Of a stretch of DNA of 64,000 bases, positions 24,317 through 31,756 are shown one piece after another (position 1 is the stretch's first letter; every line of letters begins with the position of its first letter). The notes beneath the pieces are model-generated. The model was not told the origin of the DNA and did no database searches. It was given only the letters and a program-made list of their open reading frames with translations. Position numbers and translations under genes: made by a program. Origin of the DNA: Pseudomonas sihuiensis (GTDB lineage: Bacteria > Pseudomonadota > Gammaproteobacteria > Pseudomonadales > Pseudomonadaceae); the NCBI RefSeq assembly GCF_900106015.1, contig NZ_LT629797.1, positions 186,001 through 250,000 on the forward strand, written 5' to 3'.

Positions 24317-25177
24317 TCAGCGGGTGGCAATACGCTCGGCCAGTTCGCTGGGCAATTGTGTCTGCGCCCGGCGCGCGGCGTTCAGCGGGATGTCGTAGGT
24401 GATCCGCGCGCCGTAGGCGTTGGGCGCCTGCGGGTCGTGGCGCACCTTGTCGAATACCAGCAGGCGGGTGCCGAGGCTGAAGCCTTCGGAGAGGTCGTGG
24501 GTGACCATGAACACGGTCAGGCGGGTTTCCTGCCACAGCTCCAGCAGCAGCGCGTGCATGTCCTTGCGGATGCCGGGGTCGAGGGCGCCGAAGGGTTCGT
24601 CGAGCAGCAGCATGCGTGGTTGCATCACCAGCGCCTGGGCGATGGCCAGGCGTTGCTGCATGCCACCAGAGAGCGCGCTGGGGTACTTGTTCAGGGCATG
24701 GCCAAGGCCGACCTTGGTGAGGATTTCGGCAGCGCGTTCGCGAGCTTCGCGTTTGGCTGCGCCGAACAGTCTGCCCAGCAGCTTCGACTTCGGCAGCTCA
24801 AGGCCCAGCGCGACGTTGTCCAGCACGCTCAGATGCGGGAATACCGAATAGCGCTGGAACACCACGCCACGGCTCGGATCGGGCTCGTTGGGCAGCGCCT
24901 GGCCGCCCAGCAGCAGTTCGCCACGGCTCGGACGTTCCTGGCCGAGCAGCATGCGCAGAAAGGTGGATTTGCCACAGCCGGAGGCGCCGACCAGGGTGCA
25001 GAACTCACCCTCGTCGACCTTGATGTTGAGGCGTTCGAGCACCACCAGGTCGCCGTATTCCTGCCACAGGTTGCGCGCTTCGATAAAGGCGGTTTTCCCT
25101 GTGCTTGCAGGGGCCGTACGGGAGTCGCTCATGGCAGGTTCACTTAGCGGGACGATATGTTGACTGAACAGGGTCAT
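24317..25177 (-). CDS. ABC transporter ATPase, probably guanidine import
   Basis: 286 residues. Walker A is GASGCGKST (about residues 64-72), then the Q-loop VVFQRYSVFPHLS, the signature LSGGMQQR, Walker B MLLLDEPFGALDP and the switch MVTHDLSEG. It is the NitT/TauT importer type. The start overlaps the permease stop (ATGA). It lies downstream of riboswitch 2, so it should power uptake of the ligand captured by the two binding proteins at 20494 and 26447. No separate regulatory domain is visible. Confidence 0.9.
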   Translation of the reverse strand: MTLFSQHIVPLSEPAMSDSRTAPASTGKTAFIEARNLWQEYGDLVVLERLNIKVDEGEFCTLVGASGCGKSTFLRMLLGQERPSRGELLLGGQALPNEPDPSRGVVFQRYSVFPHLSVLDNVALGLELPKSKLLGRLFGAAKREARERAAEILTKVGLGHALNKYPSALSGGMQQRLAIAQALVMQPRMLLLDEPFGALDPGIRKDMHALLLELWQETRLTVFMVTHDLSEGFSLGTRLLVFDKVRHDPQAPNAYGARITYDIPLNAARRAQTQLPSELAERIATR

Positions 25178-25989
25178 GCCTTGCCTCCTTTATGCCAGGG
25201 GAAGCACAGGCGCAGCACCTGGCGCAGGCCCAGATCCATCAGCCAGGCCAGCAGGGTGATCCACACGACGTAGGGCAGGATCACGTCCATGGCCATGTAG
25301 CGACGCACCAGGAAAATGCGGTAACCGAGGCCGTCAGTCGAGGCGATGGCCTCGGCGGCGATCAGAAACAGCCAGGCCGAGCCGAGCATCAGACGCAGCG
25401 AGATCAGCAGGCGTGGCATCAGTTGCGGCAGCACCAGGCGCAGGATCAGCGTCCAGGAGTTGGCACCGAGGGTCTGCGCCTTGATCAGCAGCTCGCCGGG
25501 AATCTCGCGTGCACGCTGTTCGATGTCACGAGCGATGCAGGGGGTGATGCCGATGACGATCAGCATCACCTTGGACAGCTCGCCGAGGCCGAAGACGATG
25601 AACAGAATCGGCAGGATCGCCAGCGGCGGAATCATCGATAGCACCGTGAGCAGCGGCGACAGCGGCGCGCCGAACAGCGGCACGCTACCGGCGGCGATGC
25701 CCAGCACCAGGCCCAGCAGCGCGGCGATGCCCAGGCCCAGACCCAGGCGTTGCAGGCTGGAGGCGGTGTCCTGCCAGAACAGGTACTGGCCGCTGCGTTT
25801 GTCTTCGGTGAAGGCCAGGCGGTCGATGGCATCGGCCATCTGGCTGGCGCTGGGCAGCAGCTTGTCGTTGGGGTTCTCAGCCAGGCGGCTGGTCGAGGCG
25901 CTGAAATAGACGAACAGCAGCAGGGCGAAGGGCAGCAGGATCAGCAGCAGGCGGCTGCTGCGATCCGGGTGGCGGTTGATCAGGCGCAT
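25174..25989 (-). CDS. ABC transporter permease, probably guanidine import
   Basis: 271 residues with about six hydrophobic helices: N-terminal LLLILLPFALLLFVYF, then LGLGIAALLGLVLGIAAG, LTVLSMIPPLAILPILFIVFGLG and others. The EAA-like loop is around ARDIEQRAREIPGELLIKAQTLGAN. It is the BPD_transp_1 family, SsuC/TauC type. GAGGA is six bases before the ATG. The preceding 26-codon ORF ends 40 bases upstream. Only one permease serves the two binding proteins. The substrate is inferred from the riboswitches. Confidence 0.9.
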   Translation of the reverse strand: MRLINRHPDRSSRLLLILLPFALLLFVYFSASTSRLAENPNDKLLPSASQMADAIDRLAFTEDKRSGQYLFWQDTASSLQRLGLGLGIAALLGLVLGIAAGSVPLFGAPLSPLLTVLSMIPPLAILPILFIVFGLGELSKVMLIVIGITPCIARDIEQRAREIPGELLIKAQTLGANSWTLILRLVLPQLMPRLLISLRLMLGSAWLFLIAAEAIASTDGLGYRIFLVRRYMAMDVILPYVVWITLLAWLMDLGLRQVLRLCFPWHKGGKA

Positions 25990-26029
25990 GGATAGTCCTC
26001 GTCGGGCCTGGAACGAAATGCGTGCGCAG

Positions 26030-26110
26030 CTAGCAAGCGCAAGAGCGCGCTGGTTTCGGGCCTTTGGGGGGGACGGCTGGTTGCCGCTGATGCGAGTGGG
26101 GCGTACCCAT
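26030..26110 (-). CDS. 26-codon ORF directly after riboswitch 2, possible leader peptide or small protein
   Basis: ATG at 26110 with GGAGG six bases upstream, stop TAG at 26032-26030. The product MGTPHSHQRQPAVPPKGPKP continues ARSCAC. The ribosome site CTGGAGGT is the exact complement of ACCTCCAG in riboswitch 2. The leader up to this site resembles leader 1, where the same site serves a binding protein gene. So the ORF is either a true small gene, a leader controlling the permease, or the remnant left after loss of a binding protein gene. No homologue is known to me. Confidence 0.4.
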   Translation of the reverse strand: MGTPHSHQRQPAVPPKGPKPARSCAC

Positions 26111-26167
26111 GATGAACCTCCAGTTTGACAGGGGCGGGCAGGAGTTCGCGGCGGTTCCCCACGGATG

Positions 26168-26270
26168 GGGCGCGTTCTCCCGGGCTTTTGTCCCGCCGTG
26201 TAACCTCGCTGGAGGTCGCTAGCTCTCGGACCAGTCGCTCGCCTGTGGCGAGCCGGAACCCTAGCCGGCT
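26168..26270 (-). promoter_or_regulatory. Guanidine-I (ykkC) riboswitch 2
   Basis: Blocks on the minus strand: CTAGGGTTCCGG, CTGGTCCGAGAG, ACACGGCGGGACAAAAGCCCGGGAGA. P1 is GCTAG/CTAGC, P2 ACCTC/GAGGT. It precedes the 26-codon ORF, permease and ATPase. ACCTCCAG (26216 to 26209) can pair with the ribosome site CTGGAGGT (26123 to 26116). Confidence 0.93.
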
Positions 26271-26331
26271 ATTGGCAAATTGTGGTGCCGCGATCCCGGC
26301 GAGCCGGGTTGTTCCTGCACGCAGGGTCCGT

Positions 26332-26347
26332 AGCGAACATCGTGCCA
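26332..26347 (-). promoter_or_regulatory. Sigma-54-like promoter upstream of riboswitch 2
   Basis: TGGCACGATGTTCGCT on the minus strand, with the spacing of -24/-12 elements. It is followed upstream by an inverted repeat GCCAGCTAG/CTAGCTGGC (26344-26352 with 26361-26369) that could be an operator. Confidence 0.6.
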
Positions 26348-26446
26348 GCTAGCCGAGGCGCCTAGCTGGCGGGTTTCGTCGTCGCTCATTGCTGTGAGTG
26401 CGCGTTATTGGTGCGGATCGTGGTGCGCCTGCTGTGCGATGGGGCG

Positions 26447-27508
26447 TTACAGCGCCCCATCGGCGGCCAGTTCCATATAGCGATGGTTGAAGCGCAGCAG
26501 AATGCGCTGCGGGTTGCCCAGCGTCTTCTCGCCACTGAATTCGATACCCAGATTGGTCAGGCCCATGCCGCTCTTGCCCAGCAGGCCGTGAGCATCGGCA
26601 AAGTGCGCGACCCGTTGCATGAGGTCCGGCAGCTTGCCGGTGCGCGCGAAGTTCAGCGCGCTGCGCGGCGAATAGAACGAGCGCAGGGTGCCCAACTGGG
26701 CGTCGAAGTCTTCCGCGGTGGTGTCGGCGGCGGCTGCCATTCTGGCCCGGGCTTCACGACCGGCCGGGGTGGGCAGGCCGAGCAGTCGCTGGGTCTCAAA
26801 CCAGGCGCCGGTCAGCGCGCGGCCGAATTCTGGGTGCTGGGCAAGGGTCTGGCTGCTGACCACGGTGAGGTCGAGGATTTCACCGGGAATCAGATTGGAA
26901 CTGAACACCTGGCTGACCTCAGCCTTGCGCCGAATCTCGGAGAGGATCGGGTTCCAGGTGATCACCGCGTCGCCCTTGCCGGCGAGGAAGGCATCAGCGA
27001 TTTCGGTATCGGAGACGTTGATGATGGTCACGTCGCTTTCATCGAGCAGGGCCCACTCCAGTGCGCGGCTGAGCAGGTAGTGCGAAACCGAGTTCTCCAC
27101 CAGCAGCACGCTCTTGCCTTTCAGGTCCTGGATTCTCTTGCCGCTGCCACGCAGCAGCAGGGCGTCGGCGCCATTGGAGAAGTCGCCGATGATCAGCGCG
27201 GTGCTGTCCTTGCCGGCAGCAGCGGGAATGGTCAGGGCGTCCATGTTGGTCATGCTGCAGGCGTCGAACTGGCCGGCGCTGTAGCGCTCGATGGAGGCGA
27301 CATAATCCGGCACTTCCTGCACCTGAATGTCAATGCCGTACTTGTCCGCCCACTTCTTCACGATGCCCTGTTCGGCGGCGTAGCCCCAGGGCATCCAGCC
27401 GGCGAATATCGACCAGCACAGCTTGAAGGTTTTAGGCGCGGCCTGGGCTGTCGGAGCGCCAAGCAGGCAGGCACAGAGCAGGACGGTGAGCAGGGAGCGA
27501 ATGGACAT
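26447..27508 (-). CDS. ABC transporter solute-binding protein, probably for guanidine (copy 2)
   Basis: 353 residues. Signal peptide MSIRSLLTVLLCACLLGAPT, cleaved after AQA near residue 23. It is a clear paralogue of the product of 20494-21561: LCWSIFAGWMPWGYA, GQFDACSMTNMDALTIPAAAGKDST and LIPGEILDLTVVSS. It has its own guanidine-I riboswitch and sigma-54-like promoter, and ends 80 bases before promoter 2. Two binding proteins with one permease and ATPase may widen affinity or ligand range. The ribosome site GAGGT lies close to the ATG. The ligand is inferred. Confidence 0.85.
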   Translation of the reverse strand: MSIRSLLTVLLCACLLGAPTAQAAPKTFKLCWSIFAGWMPWGYAAEQGIVKKWADKYGIDIQVQEVPDYVASIERYSAGQFDACSMTNMDALTIPAAAGKDSTALIIGDFSNGADALLLRGSGKRIQDLKGKSVLLVENSVSHYLLSRALEWALLDESDVTIINVSDTEIADAFLAGKGDAVITWNPILSEIRRKAEVSQVFSSNLIPGEILDLTVVSSQTLAQHPEFGRALTGAWFETQRLLGLPTPAGREARARMAAAADTTAEDFDAQLGTLRSFYSPRSALNFARTGKLPDLMQRVAHFADAHGLLGKSGMGLTNLGIEFSGEKTLGNPQRILLRFNHRYMELAADGAL

Positions 27509-27552
27509 GGAAACCTCGGGTCATGGCCGAAAGCGGGAAAGCCGGCAGCCTG

Positions 27553-27674
27553 GCTGCGCGTTCTCCCGGGCTTTTGTCCCGCCGTGTAACCCCGCGGCAT
27601 CCCGCCGCTGCATGAGGTCGCCCACTCTCGGACCAGCCACTCGCCGTTTGACGAGCCGGAACCCTAGTCGGCCA
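27553..27674 (-). promoter_or_regulatory. Guanidine-I (ykkC) riboswitch 3
   Basis: Minus-strand blocks: CTAGGGTTCCGG, CTGGTCCGAGAG, ACACGGCGGGACAAAAGCCCGGGAGA. P2 is longer than in the other two, with a GC-rich extension near 27590-27615. It precedes the second binding protein gene. The aptamer ACCTC can pair with the GAGGT of its ribosome site, a weaker match than in leaders 1 and 2. Confidence 0.93.
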
Positions 27675-27733
27675 TTACGATTCGCTACCACTGACGATCC
27701 TGTGCATGGATCGGCTTTCCGCGGCGCTGAGCA

Positions 27734-27749
27734 AGCGAATGCCATGCCA
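27734..27749 (-). promoter_or_regulatory. Sigma-54-like promoter upstream of riboswitch 3
   Basis: TGGCATGGCATTCGCT on the minus strand, the same GG-ten-GC spacing and the same TCGCT end as the other two. Confidence 0.55.
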
Positions 27750-27752
27750 GCG

Positions 27753-27770
27753 ACAGGACAATTGTCCTGT
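27753..27770. promoter_or_regulatory. Perfect 18-base palindrome next to promoter 3, candidate operator
   Basis: ACAGGACAATTGTCCTGT, a perfect inverted repeat without spacer, three bases upstream of the -24 element. The binding protein is unknown to me. Confidence 0.45.
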
Positions 27771-27910
27771 GCTCTTGTGGTTTTGCGCCGTCGGTCACAG
27801 CCGACGAAGTGAATCGCACCTGTTGCGGGCGCGCTGTCTGATGCGTCAGGGATCACCGTCCCGGAGGCCGACATCGGTCGGCGTCGACCCAGCGGTCACA
27901 GGAGGCCGCC

Positions 27911-28333
27911 ATGCCCTACAAGATGCTGTTTTCCGCGTTGCTCTTGCTGCTTTCCGGTTGCGCCGTTTATGGCGAAGGCTACGACCGTGGTTATCACCAC
28001 GGCCATGGCTACCGGTACTACGACGGCTATCGGCGCGATTACAACCCGCCGCCACGCTACTACTACGAGGAGCGTCGGCATACCTACTACCCGGCGCCCC
28101 CGCGCTACGTTCCGGCGCCGCCGCCGCGTCATCACTACGGCCACGATCACCGGTATCGCGACGGCTACAAGCACCAGCAGCCGCGACATGACTATCGCCG
28201 CGACCAGCGTCGTCAGGAGCATCGCAGCGGGCAGATTCAGCGCGGCTGGGAGGCAGGCAGCAACACGCAGCATCGTTTCTCCAACGGGCGCAGCAATAAC
28301 GAACAACGCCGTAGCGGCGAGCGCCGCTGGTAA
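27911..28333 (+). CDS. His/Tyr/Arg-rich lipoprotein of unknown function
   Basis: 140 residues, start with AGGAGG upstream. Signal MPYKMLFSALLLLLSGC gives a lipobox with Cys17, so the protein should be lipid-anchored. The mature part is low-complexity, rich in His, Tyr, Arg and Pro (GYHHGHGYRYYDGYRRDYNP), with many possible metal-binding histidines. The C-terminal third is Gln/Arg/Asn-rich. The family is not known to me. It stands alone between the guanidine region and the LysR gene. Confidence 0.75.
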   Translation: MPYKMLFSALLLLLSGCAVYGEGYDRGYHHGHGYRYYDGYRRDYNPPPRYYYEERRHTYYPAPPRYVPAPPPRHHYGHDHRYRDGYKHQQPRHDYRRDQRRQEHRSGQIQRGWEAGSNTQHRFSNGRSNNEQRRSGERRW

Positions 28334-28341
28334 GTCTCCCC

Positions 28342-29262
28342 TCAATCCGCCGCGTGCCCGGCGCGCGGCGTCTGTTCATCCACCTGGCGAATCGCTGTAA
28401 CCATGGCCTGCGCCGCTGGCGACAGGCTGTGGCCGGCGCGGCTGACCAGGCCATAGGCCGAATGCTGATGCAGACCCTGAGGCAACAGCGGCAGCAGGGC
28501 TAGCTGACCGCTATCGACTTCGTCGGCGATCACGTCCCAGGGCGCCATGCTCAGCACATTGCTGTCGGCCACCAGGCGCTTGAGTACCAGGAAGTTGTCG
28601 CATTGCACGCTCAACGGCTGCGCTCGCCCGCTGGCCTGCCCCAGGCTGCGTTCGACCACCTGTGGCAGCTGTGTTCCGGCGAGCGGGAAGTCGAGCAGGT
28701 CGCGCAGTTGCAGGTTGCGCCGCTGCAGCAGCGGATGAGCCGGGCGGCAGAACAGTACGCCCTGATGCACGCGCAGCGGTTCGATGTGCAACTGAGCGTC
28801 GTCCTGCAATTCACGGATATCGGCGACGAACAGCTCGATGGTCGAGTCCAGCAGGCTGTCGCGCAGCTCCAGCCAGTTGGCGATGTCCAGTTTCACCTGC
28901 ACCCGCGGGTAGCGTTGCAGCAACTGCCCCAGCGCCTGCGGTATCAGGCGCGCGGCCGGGTAGGGGCCGGCGCCGAGGCGAAGTTCGCCGGCCTCCAGGT
29001 TGCCTAGCTGATTGACCGCGTTGCTCAGCGCCAGGCTGCCGGCCAGCAGGCGGCGCGCATGTTCCAGTACCAGGTGGCCATGGGCGGTGAGGCTGACGCC
29101 GCGGCTGTGGCGATCCACCAGGGTGCAGTCCAGCTGGCTCTCCAGCGCCTGGATGCTGCGGCTCAGCGCCGGCTGGCTGAGGTGCACAGCCGCTGCGGCG
29201 CGGGCGAAATGCGCGTGTTCGGCGAGGGCGACGAAGTGACGGAGCTGGCGTAGATCGTTCAT
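28342..29262 (-). CDS. LysR-family regulator, probably of the adjacent alkylsulfatase
   Basis: 306 residues. N-terminal winged helix-turn-helix about 1-60 (LRQLRHFVALAEHAHFARAA, LSQPALSRSIQALE), then the periplasmic-binding-like co-inducer domain (about 90-300). It is divergent from the SdsA-like gene with about 97 bases between the starts, the arrangement of sdsB/sdsA in Pseudomonas, where the LysR protein activates the sulfatase on detergent. An auto-regulated divergent promoter region is likely. The effector is not readable from sequence. Confidence 0.88.
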   Translation of the reverse strand: MNDLRQLRHFVALAEHAHFARAAAAVHLSQPALSRSIQALESQLDCTLVDRHSRGVSLTAHGHLVLEHARRLLAGSLALSNAVNQLGNLEAGELRLGAGPYPAARLIPQALGQLLQRYPRVQVKLDIANWLELRDSLLDSTIELFVADIRELQDDAQLHIEPLRVHQGVLFCRPAHPLLQRRNLQLRDLLDFPLAGTQLPQVVERSLGQASGRAQPLSVQCDNFLVLKRLVADSNVLSMAPWDVIADEVDSGQLALLPLLPQGLHQHSAYGLVSRAGHSLSPAAQAMVTAIRQVDEQTPRAGHAAD

Positions 29263-29359
29263 GCGCTTCCTGCATTAACTGGTCTATTCGAATGCATTGG
29301 AATTATCGGACGGCCTTTGCCAACCTGCCAGCATTCCAACAACAAGACCTTCCAATGCC

Positions 29360-31147
29360 ATGAGCCCATTCTCTCGCTTCAGCGGCCTGCTGCTGGCTGC
29401 CGCCCTGCCATTGAGCGCCTATGCCGAGCTGCCGGCCGAGCGTATCGAACCCAGCATCAACGCCGAACTGGCTGCCCACACCAAGGTGTTCGCCCAGCAG
29501 GTCTATCGTGTCGCCGACAACGTCTATTCGGCAGTCGGCTGGCAACTGGGCAACGTGGTGATGATCGAGGCGCCGCAGGGGCTGATCATCGTCGACACCG
29601 GCGAGTCGGTCAGCGAGTCGCGCAAGATCATGGCCGAGTTTCGCAAGCTCACAGATAAGCCGGTCAGAGCAGTGGTCTACACCCACTTCCACCCGGATCA
29701 CATCAACGGCGTGCAGGCGTTCGTCAGCCGCGAGCAGGTGGAGCGCGGCGAGGTACAGATCTACGCCCACGAGACCCTGCTGCAGAACGTGGTGGCGCAG
29801 GGCGCGCTGGTCGGGCCGATTCTCGGCGTACGTTCGGCATACAGCTTCGGTTCCTTCCTGCCGGCCAGCGATCAGGAGGGCATGAACGGTGGTATCGGTC
29901 CGTTGGCCAAGCCGGAGCCGTCGTCCTTCATCGCGCCGACCGTGACCTTCGGCGAGCGCCTGGATACCACTATCGCCGGCCTCGACGTGCAGTTTTTACA
30001 TGTGCCGAGCGAGGCGCCGGACGAGATCACCCTGTATCTACCGGCCAACCGCGTGCTGATCAGCGCCGAGGTCGATCAGGGCCCGACGCTGCCGAACATC
30101 CACACGCTGCGCGGCACCAAGTTCCGTGACCCGGTGCAATGGGTCGAGAGCCTGGACAAGCTGCGTGCCTACCAGGCTGAGTACATGGTGCCGCTGCATG
30201 GTCGGCCGGTAAGCGGCCAGGACAAGGTCGAGGAAGTGCTGCGCATGACCCGCGATGGCATCGCCTATATCCACGACCAGACCGTGCGCTGGATGAACAA
30301 GGGCCTGACGCCCGACGAACTGGTAGAGAAGGTCAAACTGCCGCCGCACCTGGCCGGTTACACGCCCTACCTGCGTGAGTATTACGGCACGGTGAAACAC
30401 AGCGTGCGGCAGATCTACAACGGCTATCTGGGCTGGTTCCAGGGTGACCCGGTGGCACTCGACCCGACCCCGCCGAGGCAGTACGCCGAACGCCTGATTG
30501 CCCTGGCTGGTGGCCGCGAGAAACTGCTGCTGGAAGCTGGCAATGCCTACCTCAAGGGCGACTACCAATGGGCCGCCGAGCTGGCCGGCTATGCCATTCG
30601 TGTCGACCACGAAGACACGCTGGCGCGCGAGATCAAGGCGCGCAGCTTTCGTAAGCTGGGCTACGCCAGCATGAACATCAACTGGCGCAACTGGTACCTG
30701 ATGAGCGCCATGGAGTTGGAGGGCAAGCTTAACGGCGATGTCATCCGCCAGCGCTCGGTGGAGATGCGCAAGGTGTTCCTCTCGCCGGACATGGTGCGCA
30801 GCTTCACCCCGCAGAGTTTCCTGCAGAACTGGGTGACCCGTGTCGACCCGGAGAAGGCCGGTGATGTCGAGCTGACCCTGGGTTTCAGCTTTCCCGACGT
30901 CGATGAGCAATGGACGCTGGAGGTCCGGCGCGGTGTCGCGCAACTGCACAAGGGTATTCCCGAGGGCACTGCTCTGCGCCTGAGCATGGACAAGCGCTTC
31001 ATGGAAACCCTGCTGACCGGTGAGGGTGGCCTGGTCAAGGGCGCGCTGCTCGGCGATGTGAAGGTCGACGGCAACCTGCTGGAGATTCGTCGCTTCCTCA
31101 ATTGCTTCGACTTCAGCGACGAGGCATTCGGACTGACCCTGCGTTAG
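29360..31147 (+). CDS. SdsA-like alkyl sulfatase (metallo-beta-lactamase fold)
   Basis: 595 residues from the ATG at 29360, giving the signal peptide MSPFSRFSGLLLAAALPLSA. An earlier TTG at 29297 is in frame but adds nothing typical. The zinc motif THFHPDH (residues 108-114) is followed by SEAPDEITLYL and ISAEV for other ligands and by LHGRPVSG. After about residue 350 come the alkyl sulfatase dimerisation part and a C-terminal SCP2-like domain (LTLGFSFPDVDEQWTLEVRRG). Class III enzymes cleave primary alkyl sulfates such as SDS to sulfate and alcohol in the periplasm. It is shorter than SdsA1 of P. aeruginosa, so the substrate may differ. Confidence 0.88.
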   Translation: MSPFSRFSGLLLAAALPLSAYAELPAERIEPSINAELAAHTKVFAQQVYRVADNVYSAVGWQLGNVVMIEAPQGLIIVDTGESVSESRKIMAEFRKLTDKPVRAVVYTHFHPDHINGVQAFVSREQVERGEVQIYAHETLLQNVVAQGALVGPILGVRSAYSFGSFLPASDQEGMNGGIGPLAKPEPSSFIAPTVTFGERLDTTIAGLDVQFLHVPSEAPDEITLYLPANRVLISAEVDQGPTLPNIHTLRGTKFRDPVQWVESLDKLRAYQAEYMVPLHGRPVSGQDKVEEVLRMTRDGIAYIHDQTVRWMNKGLTPDELVEKVKLPPHLAGYTPYLREYYGTVKHSVRQIYNGYLGWFQGDPVALDPTPPRQYAERLIALAGGREKLLLEAGNAYLKGDYQWAAELAGYAIRVDHEDTLAREIKARSFRKLGYASMNINWRNWYLMSAMELEGKLNGDVIRQRSVEMRKVFLSPDMVRSFTPQSFLQNWVTRVDPEKAGDVELTLGFSFPDVDEQWTLEVRRGVAQLHKGIPEGTALRLSMDKRFMETLLTGEGGLVKGALLGDVKVDGNLLEIRRFLNCFDFSDEAFGLTLR

Positions 31148-31154
31148 CCCTCGG

Positions 31155-31340
31155 TGCGAAGCGGCAAGATCGGCGTTGTGTTTGCCATTCGCCGCGGGGC
31201 GCGGCTCCTACAGGGTAGGGGCACGACCTCGCAATCCGCCCTGTAGGAGCGTCGCCCCGGCGCGAAACGATTGCGGCTGTACGGCAAGATTGACGTCGTG
31301 CTTGCCATTCGCCGTGAGTCGAGGTTCCTACGGGGCGTTC
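31155..31340. repeat. REP-like direct repeats
   Basis: Two related units begin CGGCAAGATCGGCGTTGTGT (31160) and CGGCAAGATTGACGTCGTGC (31279), each followed by GCCATTCGCCG and a TCCTACAGGG- or TTCCTACGGGG-type end. Between them is the inverted TGTAGGAGCGTCGCC unit. The 264-base gap 31148-31411 holds no gene. Confidence 0.7.
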
Positions 31341-31411
31341 CCATCGAAAGAAGGGCGGTCTCCTGCCAACCGCCCGGTCACACTTCAGGTTCATCCATTC
31401 GGAGGCTCCCG

Positions 31412-31657
31412 ATGAACCTGCTGTCTTTCGCCAAAGGCGCCCTGGCCATGTTCTGGCTGGTGGCGCTGCTCAATCTGTTCTACCCCTTCGCCACCCCGCT
31501 TGGCGGTTGGGTCAACTGGGCTGCGCTGCTGCTATTGCTGGCGCACGTCGGTGAGCTGTTGCTGTTTCGCGCGCGTCTGCAGGGGTTGCCCGCGCAATGG
31601 TGGCAACGCCTGCAGGTACTGCTGTTCGGCATGCTCCATCTACAACACTTGCGTTGA
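31412..31657 (+). CDS. DUF1145 family small membrane protein
   Basis: 81 residues from the ATG at 31412, with GGAGG upstream. Two or three hydrophobic helices: FAKGALAMFWLVALLNLFYP, WVNWAALLLLLAHVGELLLF and a shorter C-terminal one. The pattern FAKGALAMFW and LLLLAHVGE matches the DUF1145 family of inner-membrane proteins found in gamma-proteobacteria. Function unknown. It is monocistronic, flanked by REP-like repeats on both sides. Confidence 0.8.
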   Translation: MNLLSFAKGALAMFWLVALLNLFYPFATPLGGWVNWAALLLLLAHVGELLLFRARLQGLPAQWWQRLQVLLFGMLHLQHLR

Positions 31658-31683
31658 ACTGTGAGGCCGAGCAGCTGGGGTGT

Positions 31684-31754
31684 CGCAATTCCTGTAGGAG
31701 CCGGCTTGCCGGCGATCCGTTCGAGACACCGCCAGCAAGCTGGCTCCTACAGGA
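31684..31754. repeat. REP-like hairpin
   Basis: CCTGTAGGAGCCGGCTTGCC and its inverted partner CAAGCTGGCTCCTACAGG form a long hairpin between convergent genes. It could also help end transcription. Confidence 0.75.
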
Positions 31755-31756
31755 CT

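Noticed and set aside
20494..27508. Taurine or nitrate ABC transporter
   Set aside because: The proteins are of that superfamily, but the leaders of all three units are guanidine aptamers and no taurine or nitrate enzymes are nearby.
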